From assembly GCA_041743125.1 (NCBI GenBank), contig JBGTNK010000116.1, forward strand, positions 1 to 26,878: a stretch of 26,878 bases of DNA, written 5' to 3'. Source of the DNA: Terrimonas_B sp041743125. Its GTDB lineage: Bacteria; Bacteroidota; Bacteroidia; Chitinophagales; Chitinophagaceae. The notes beneath the pieces were generated by a model. The model saw nothing but the letters and a program-made list of their open reading frames with translations, was not told the DNA's origin and searched no databases. Numbering within the stretch: position 1 is the first letter of the stretch; each line of letters starts with the position of its first letter. The translations under genes were made by a program, and so were the position numbers. This document shows positions 24,338 to 26,878 of the stretch, in pieces.

Positions 24338-24694
24338 ATGGAAAATATTTCAAACGGTAGCATTTATCCCAAACCTTTTTTTCAAAAAAGTTTGGGAAAA
24401 ATTCCTGCCTGGCTTAAAAATAAATACTTTATTACTGTAGGGGTTTTTGCAATTATTATGTTGTTTATCGATAAGAATGATGTTTTTACACAAGCGGCCC
24501 GGAAAAATCAACTAAGGGAAATCCGGGAGAGCAAAGAATATTACTCAACCCTTATCAATACCGAACGAAAAGAATTAGAGCAACTTAAGTCTAATCCCGC
24601 CACCCTGGAAAAATACGCCCGGGAAAAATACCTCATGAAAAGAGATAATGAAGATTTGTATCTTATTCCTGAAAAGGCAATAAAAGGTGAATAA
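24338..24694 (+). CDS. DivIC/FtsB-like septum formation initiator
   Basis: This 118-residue bitopic protein has a cytoplasmic N-terminus, one membrane helix (about 29-45) and an extracytoplasmic coiled coil (about 51-88). It ends in the family signature region LEKYAREKYLMKRDNEDLYLI. FtsB/DivIC proteins join FtsL and FtsQ/DivIB in the divisome. Its place just after enolase matches the eno-ftsB neighbourhood in other bacteria. The N-terminal extension of about 28 residues is longer than in E. coli FtsB. Confidence 0.88.
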   Translation: MENISNGSIYPKPFFQKSLGKIPAWLKNKYFITVGVFAIIMLFIDKNDVFTQAARKNQLREIRESKEYYSTLINTERKELEQLKSNPATLEKYAREKYLMKRDNEDLYLIPEKAIKGE

Positions 24695-24795
24695 GTAGCT
24701 TTTTTTGAACAATATGAACTTTAGTTCTACGTTTATAAACAGGACATTCACAATTTCTGGAACATTCACTTTTTAAGGACATTAATGGTTTGCTA

Positions 24796-25026
24796 ATGAG
24801 AAATTTTACCCCCGAGGACCTTTTATTGTATTTGTACAACGAAAGTACTCCCCAACTTAACACTGCTATTGAGCAGGCTTTAAGTGTGGATTGGACATTA
24901 CGGGAAAAACTCACTGTTTTAAAAACATCTATGCTAAGGCTTGACCAAATCCATGAAACCCCACGCACCGAGGTGATTTTAAACATTCTGAATTATGCCC
25001 GTGAAAAATCGACGGAAACTGTTTAA
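24796..25026 (+). CDS. small protein resembling the anti-sigma cytoplasmic domain
   Basis: This 76-residue soluble protein has no signal or membrane segment. The pattern LLLYLYNEST, then IEQALSVDWTLREKL, resembles each of the two repeats in the anti-sigma factor at 6783 (VLYTDNEL, LEQFVSDNPDLREEL). I start at ATG 24796, not the TTG at 24790. It lies 101 bases after the DivIC-like gene on the same strand and ends in front of a strong terminator, so it probably closes the eno operon. A stand-alone regulatory or sigma-binding role is speculative. Confidence 0.68.
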   Translation: MRNFTPEDLLLYLYNESTPQLNTAIEQALSVDWTLREKLTVLKTSMLRLDQIHETPRTEVILNILNYAREKSTETV

Positions 25027-25056
25027 ACTTTTCCGCTATTTTTTTTAACCTTATTT

Positions 25057-25084
25057 ACATCCGCCTTTGGCGGATGTTTTTTTT
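25057..25084 (+). terminator. Rho-independent terminator after the 76-aa gene
   Basis: ACATCCGCC pairs perfectly with GGCGGATGT (9 bp) around a TTT loop, followed by a run of eight T. It lies 31 bases past the stop codon and should end the enolase transcript. Confidence 0.92.
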
Positions 25085-25166
25085 GAACACTGCTTCATCT
25101 TCTCAATCTCTTTCGTTCTATTGTTTTCCTCTGTTATATTCTTATTCCTTTTATCCTTTGACCTGT

Positions 25167-25174
25167 TAGCTTTG
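25167..25174 (+). promoter_or_regulatory. candidate -7 box TAGCTTTG for nth
   Basis: A perfect TAnnTTTG match ends five bases before the nth ATG, so the predicted transcript would be leaderless or nearly so. No TTG element is at the usual spacing. Confidence 0.45.
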
Positions 25175-25179
25175 TAACT

Positions 25180-25854
25180 ATGACCCTTAAACAACGATAC
25201 CATTTCGTTTTGGAATATTTTCAAGAAACCGTCCCGGAAGCTGAAACAGAACTGATCTATGATAATCCCTTCCAGCTTTTGGTTTCTGTAATTCTTTCAG
25301 CCCAATGCACGGATAAAAGGGTTAATATGACAACACCGGCCATCTTTGAAAAATTTCCTGATGCAGATGCATTGAGCCGGGTTGGTTTTGACGAATTACT
25401 TCCTTACATAAAAAGTATTTCCTATCCCAACAACAAAACAAAGCACCTGATTGGAATGGCGAAAATGATAATGGAAAACTTTGAAGGCAGACTACCCATG
25501 ACAGTTGATGAATTGGTAAAATTGCCCGGTGTTGGAAGAAAAACAGCTAATGTAATAACTTCTGTAGTGGATAAACAACCCAACATGGCTGTCGATACCC
25601 ATGTATTTCGGGTGAGCAAGAGAATTGGCCTGGTTTCAAAAAATGCTTCTACACCACTGGCCGTAGAAAAAGAACTGATAAAAAATATTCCCCGCGAATT
25701 AATACACAAAGCGCACCACTGGTTAATCCTGCATGGACGTTATACCTGCCTTGCACGAAATCCCAAATGCCAGCAATGCGGTTTAAGAAAAGTGTGTACT
25801 TATTTTATTATTCAAAACCCCGGCAGAGCCACCCCGATTAAATTAAGAAAATAA
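25180..25854 (+). CDS. nth: endonuclease III
   Basis: This 224-residue bifunctional DNA glycosylase/AP lyase removes oxidised pyrimidines. The helix-hairpin-helix LPGVGRKTANVI (115-126) carries the catalytic lysine K121, and D139 in VDTHVFR is the second catalytic residue. The iron-sulfur loop is perfect: C190-x6-C197-x2-C200-x5-C206. The length is normal. A short tail (IIQNPGRATPIKLRK) follows the cluster. It stands alone between a terminator and a gene-poor stretch. Confidence 0.95.
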   Translation: MTLKQRYHFVLEYFQETVPEAETELIYDNPFQLLVSVILSAQCTDKRVNMTTPAIFEKFPDADALSRVGFDELLPYIKSISYPNNKTKHLIGMAKMIMENFEGRLPMTVDELVKLPGVGRKTANVITSVVDKQPNMAVDTHVFRVSKRIGLVSKNASTPLAVEKELIKNIPRELIHKAHHWLILHGRYTCLARNPKCQQCGLRKVCTYFIIQNPGRATPIKLRK

Positions 25855-26115
25855 CTTTTTATCAGGGAAATGGGAAATGATCTACAAACTCTCTATCCAC
25901 ACAAGATTTTCTTTTATTTCTTTTTTTCTTAATACAAATCAACTAATGGCATTCTGTAAAATTAATCTTTTCCTTCTCCATTTGATAATGGTATTTACTT
26001 AGTCCAATATCATTTGAAATTTATTTACACCAGGTTACCTGTATTGTATGTCGGTTTCACTGAATATTGAATTCAATACAATTCAATCCAATTAGGAAAA
26101 AAATAACCCTGCTGA

Positions 26116-26343
26116 AATAGTCAATCTCATCTTGTAGTTCGTTTGATTACAGATGCTGATGGATACTTTGATTATGCTGGTTTGCCCCCGGGAATATACA
26201 GTGTGCAACTTGACAAAGATCAAATGGCAAAATTAAATATGACCTCATCTCCGACAGTAGAATTTAAAATCTCGCAAAATTCAGAAGGTGACATAATTAA
26301 TTACCTTGAATTCACCCTTCAACCTTCATCTAAAAAAGATTAA
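26116..26343 (+). pseudogene. C-terminal remnant of a surface protein (prealbumin-like fold)
   Basis: The open frame begins directly after a TGA at 26113 and has no ATG until codon 37. It reads (V)RLITDADGYFDYAGLPPGIY, then VQLD and a beta-rich tail ending LQPSSKKD: the signature of a carboxypeptidase-regulatory/Cna-B-like beta-sandwich at the end of a large cell-surface protein. The nearest start-like codon is TTG 26143, in the middle of the first strand. No matching upstream coding sequence was seen in other frames. It is best read as the tail of a gene whose 5' part was deleted. Confidence 0.6.
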
Positions 26344-26425
26344 GAGCAACAGATAGATATTATTTTGAGTAGTATTGCTAAGAATTTCTGAAAAATAATT
26401 CCTTTAGCAGTACAAACTAAAAGAA

Positions 26426-26806
26426 ATGAAAAAAATCATAACCGCAATCGCAGCCTGTTTTTTGGTTGCCATTATTATTTCAGCTACTCAAAAAGAAAAC
26501 AAAATGCTACGACATGTTGTGTTGTTTAAATTTAAAGACGTTGCAACTTCCGAACAAGTGAAGCAGGTGGAAACTGCTTTTATGGCGCTGCCATCTCAAA
26601 TAAAGGAGATAAAAAGTATTGAATGGGGAACTAATAATAGTCCTGAAAATCTGAACCAGGGATTAACGCATTGTTTTTTCCTGAGTTTCTCCAGTGAAAA
26701 AGACCGGGATATTTATTTACCACATCCGGCACATAAAGCTTTTGGAGCTATACTTTCACCTCACCTCGAAAAAGTGGTGGTTGTAGACTATTGGGCAAAA
26801 GATTAA
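26426..26806 (+). CDS. Dabb-domain protein (stress-responsive alpha/beta barrel), exported
   Basis: This 126-residue protein has an N-terminal signal or anchor (about 3-20). A Dabb-type ferredoxin-like domain follows (about 27-124), with MLRHVVLFKFK at its first strand, SIEWGTNNSPE in the middle, and HPAHKAFGAILSPHLEKVVVVDYW at the end. Dabb proteins form dimeric barrels; most have no defined reaction. An internal ATG just before LRHVV would give the usual cytosolic form, but the ATG at 26426 with a good signal peptide is preferred. It converges with a gene entering from the right edge. Confidence 0.82.
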   Translation: MKKIITAIAACFLVAIIISATQKENKMLRHVVLFKFKDVATSEQVKQVETAFMALPSQIKEIKSIEWGTNNSPENLNQGLTHCFFLSFSSEKDRDIYLPHPAHKAFGAILSPHLEKVVVVDYWAKD

Positions 26807-26827
26807 GAACCGAAGCGAATATTCTTG

Positions 26828-26878
26828 TTACAGATATTTATGAATCTCTTCTACCAATTCAATTTTGGTAATAGGCAC
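26828..26878 (-). CDS. C-terminal end of a gene entering from the right edge
   Basis: On the minus strand the frame is open from the window edge and reads VPITKIELVEEIHKYL before TAA (26830-26828). The composition looks coding, and its end 22 bases from the convergent Dabb gene is a normal gene spacing. Sixteen residues are too few to name the protein. Confidence 0.4.
   Translation of the reverse strand: MPITKIELVEEIHKYL

Noticed and set aside
26065..26078. TATTGAATTCAATA palindrome followed by ATTCAAT repeats
   Set aside because: Short and AT-rich; no matching copy was seen elsewhere in the window, so no mobile-element end or att site is claimed.
1..26878. CRISPR arrays, tRNA/rRNA genes, insertion sequences, phage or toxin-antitoxin pairs
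   Set aside because: None seen: no spaced direct repeats, no tRNA-like cloverleaf spotted by eye, no transposase or integrase motifs.

Overview
The window looks like a chromosomal segment of a Bacteroidota, most likely Chitinophagaceae-like, bacterium. The signs are low-to-moderate GC, few Shine-Dalgarno sites, repeated matches to the Bacteroidota promoter (TTG, about 17-23 nt, TAnnTTTG), a GldA-type ABC ATPase, an ECF sigma/anti-sigma/outer-membrane barrel operon, Tat- and lipoprotein-type export signals, and an enolase-DivIC gene pair. No rRNA, tRNA, CRISPR array, phage or insertion sequence was seen.

Layout. 1-4.3 kb: a possible gene start at the left edge (minus), an OmpR-family response regulator with its histidine kinase, a Tat-exported Gfo/Idh/MocA oxidoreductase with a strong terminator, and a stand-alone receiver protein. 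4.4-5.6 kb: glycine C-acetyltransferase (kbl). 5.9-8.8 kb: a stress-type module made of a 65-aa membrane-anchored peptide, an ECF sigma factor, an anti-sigma factor with a duplicated cytoplasmic domain, and an outer-membrane barrel protein. 9.2-9.8 kb: an L,D-transpeptidase.

10-18.4 kb is a carbon-assimilation block. Acetyl-CoA synthetase is divergent from an MHS-type carboxylate/H+ symporter, which is followed by a two-helix small membrane protein and a secreted small protein. Then come a SulP anion transporter and a beta-carbonic anhydrase, converging on a second SulP transporter across a perfect 34-bp palindromic terminator. Together these suggest coordinated handling of acetate-like acids and bicarbonate (inference).

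18.4-22.8 kb: a small secreted protein, a GH130-type lipoprotein, GldA, and a DUF4874/DUF4832-type lipoprotein whose signal peptide lies upstream of the first ATG. 23-26.9 kb: enolase, a DivIC/FtsB-like division protein, a small protein resembling the anti-sigma domain, endonuclease III, a decapitated surface-protein fragment, a Dabb-domain protein, and the C-terminal end of a gene running in from the right edge.

No clearly new defence or mobile system is present. The most unusual items are the acs/MHS/SulP/CA block, the DUF4832 gene without a normal start codon, the duplicated anti-sigma domain and its possible stand-alone relative, the carbonic anhydrase promoter inside the sulP 3' end, and the conserved-looking small ORFs.
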